DNA of 6,049 nucleotides. Source: Candidatus Bathyarchaeota archaeon. GTDB lineage: Archaea > Thermoproteota > Bathyarchaeia > TCS64. Made by a program: the position numbers and the translations under genes. Of the stretch, positions 5,217-6,049 are shown one piece after another. Location of the stretch: positions 1-6,049 of the forward strand of contig VGJH01000080.1 in NCBI GenBank assembly GCA_016867505.1, in the 5' to 3' direction. How positions within the stretch are numbered: position 1 is the stretch's first letter; every line of letters starts with the position of its first letter. Below the pieces are notes generated by a model. It ran no database searches and was not told where the DNA came from. It saw nothing but the letters and a program-made list of their open reading frames with translations.

Positions 5217-6049
5217 TTTTTGTTGTTATTATTTTTTGGTCTGTCACTCCAAGCCATAATTAACTGTCTAATCATCGAACCAGTCTCATGAGCCCATACA
5301 GAATCTGCAATACTAAATAATTTGACAATATATTCACCTGAACCATTAGGCTCAATAAAGAGAGTATTTTTCGTAAAGAAATTACCTGTGTTTAAAACCG
5401 TTGATTTATACGCAAAAGTGATTATTCTTTTTTCTCCATCTATTACCATTTTTATTGAAGAAGTTCTCATGACAGGATCATTTTCTTTATTTTTCAAATT
5501 CTGAAAAAGATAATCTGTAAAGTCATTGAGTAATTGTTTTTCAAATTTAACAGGGATTGGAATTTCATAAGGTTCATTTGTATTCGGTTGATTACTAATT
5601 TTCCATTTTCGTGTCAACGAAGGGGTAATTACGATGCTGTTTCTTAAAGCAGCAAAAGCACCGACTAAGACTGCGGAGATAGCTATTCCAATAGATGCAA
5701 GACTCCATGTTGCAGAAATTTTCTGGTGCACTTCAAGAGATGCACCCAGTAAGGGCATTATTCTATACAAACTTAATCCTAAAAGATAGCCAATCCCACC
5801 AGCTATGAATCCAGTAATAGATGCTTCTGCAACAAAAATTGAAGCAATCTGAGCGGGATTAAGTCCAACAGAAGAAAGTATACTAATTTCTCGTCGTCTC
5901 TCAAATAAAGAATTCAGCATAGTGACAATAACATTTAGGACAACAATTGCCCAAGGAATAATTAATGGGAGCCCTTTTCCTTCAATATATGATCCTAATC
6001 TATAAAGAGTTGAACCACTAGGAGATGCAGACCAAGCTTGGTACCCTCT
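5213..6049 (-). CDS. FtsX-like ABC permease, C-terminal part, with soluble C-terminal extension
   Basis: The frame is open from the right edge, so the N-terminus, first membrane segment and most of any extracytoplasmic domain lie outside; 278 residues are visible. The ATG at 5920 is internal, because the permease domain starts before it. Counting from the edge, about 26 loop residues are followed by three membrane segments (about 27-47, 70-101 and 113-135). Between the first two is FERRREISILSSVG (49-62), the FtsX coupling signature. Where most FtsX permeases end, this one continues with about 125 further residues (150-270) containing charged helices and beta-like stretches, then an Asn/Lys tail. 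By topology this extension should be cytoplasmic. I do not recognise its fold. The gene converges on the ATPase gene, and their stop codons share TTAA at 5213-5216. It is probably a partner permease in the same transport system, with unknown substrate. Confidence 0.88.
   Translation of the reverse strand, partial: RGYQAWSASPSGSTLYRLGSYIEGKGLPLIIPWAIVVLNVIVTMLNSLFERRREISILSSVGLNPAQIASIFVAEASITGFIAGGIGYLLGLSLYRIMPLLGASLEVHQKISATWSLASIGIAISAVLVGAFAALRNSIVITPSLTRKWKISNQPNTNEPYEIPIPVKFEKQLLNDFTDYLFQNLKNKENDPVMRTSSIKMVIDGEKRIITFAYKSTVLNTGNFFTKNTLFIEPNGSGEYIVKLFSIADSVWAHETGSMIRQLIMAWSDRPKNNNNKN
5217..5237 (+). terminator. T-rich terminator lying inside the convergent gene
   Basis: Five T follow the ATPase stop directly, then a TG/TA-interrupted stretch and six T (5232-5237). 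On the other strand the same bases encode the Asn/Lys-rich end (KNNNNKN) of the convergent permease. A stem-less T-run is the common archaeal terminator form. Confidence 0.5.

Noticed and set aside
5918..5920. Minus-strand ATG as the permease start
   Set aside because: A membrane segment and loop that belong to the FtsX domain precede it, and the frame is open to the window edge.
1..6049. tRNA, rRNA, CRISPR, transposon or prophage signals
   Set aside because: No cloverleaf, spaced repeats, transposase motifs or terminal repeats were seen on reading either strand.

Overview
The window looks like chromosomal DNA from an AT-rich archaeon. It reads as ordinary biosynthetic genes followed by the edge of an ABC-transporter locus. 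The archaeal reading rests on three things. Genes at presumed transcript starts lack Shine-Dalgarno sites and have a TATA-like element about 25-28 bases before the ATG, while genes inside the operon have clear GGAG sites. T-runs follow the stop codons. Chorismate synthase and chorismate mutase are short, free-standing, archaeal-style enzymes. A Thermoproteota-type lineage (Bathyarchaeia or Nitrososphaeria-like) is my guess, but the sequence alone does not settle it.

Region 1 (2-2596, + strand) is the end of an aromatic amino-acid operon. It holds the C-terminal third of EPSP synthase (aroA, cut by the left edge), complete chorismate synthase (aroC), a 92-residue AroQ-type chorismate mutase and complete prephenate dehydratase (pheA) with a C-terminal ACT domain. 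Each junction is an ATGA overlap with a GGAG site 7-8 bases upstream. Together these genes carry shikimate-3-phosphate through EPSP, chorismate and prephenate to phenylpyruvate, the precursor of phenylalanine.

Region 2 (2597-3850) has a separately promoted PLP enzyme of the threonine dehydratase/serine racemase family without an ACT domain, ended by a T-rich terminator. It is followed by a 59-residue acidic protein with nine cysteines in a RING-like two-zinc spacing.

Region 3 (3851-6049) has a 202-residue FtsX-type permease with almost no extracytoplasmic loop, an overlapping LolD/MacB-type ATPase, and a convergent second FtsX-type permease that runs off the right edge and carries a soluble C-terminal extension of about 125 residues. 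The ATPase and convergent permease share a TTAA at their stops. The three probably belong to one lipid- or protein-handling ABC system, although no substrate can be read from the sequence.

No rRNA, tRNA, CRISPR array, insertion sequence or attachment site was seen, and there is no gene-free stretch over 300 bases. The points most worth follow-up are the loop-less permease paired with the tailed permease, the cysteine-rich mini-protein, and the Gln-to-Glu change in the chorismate mutase active site.
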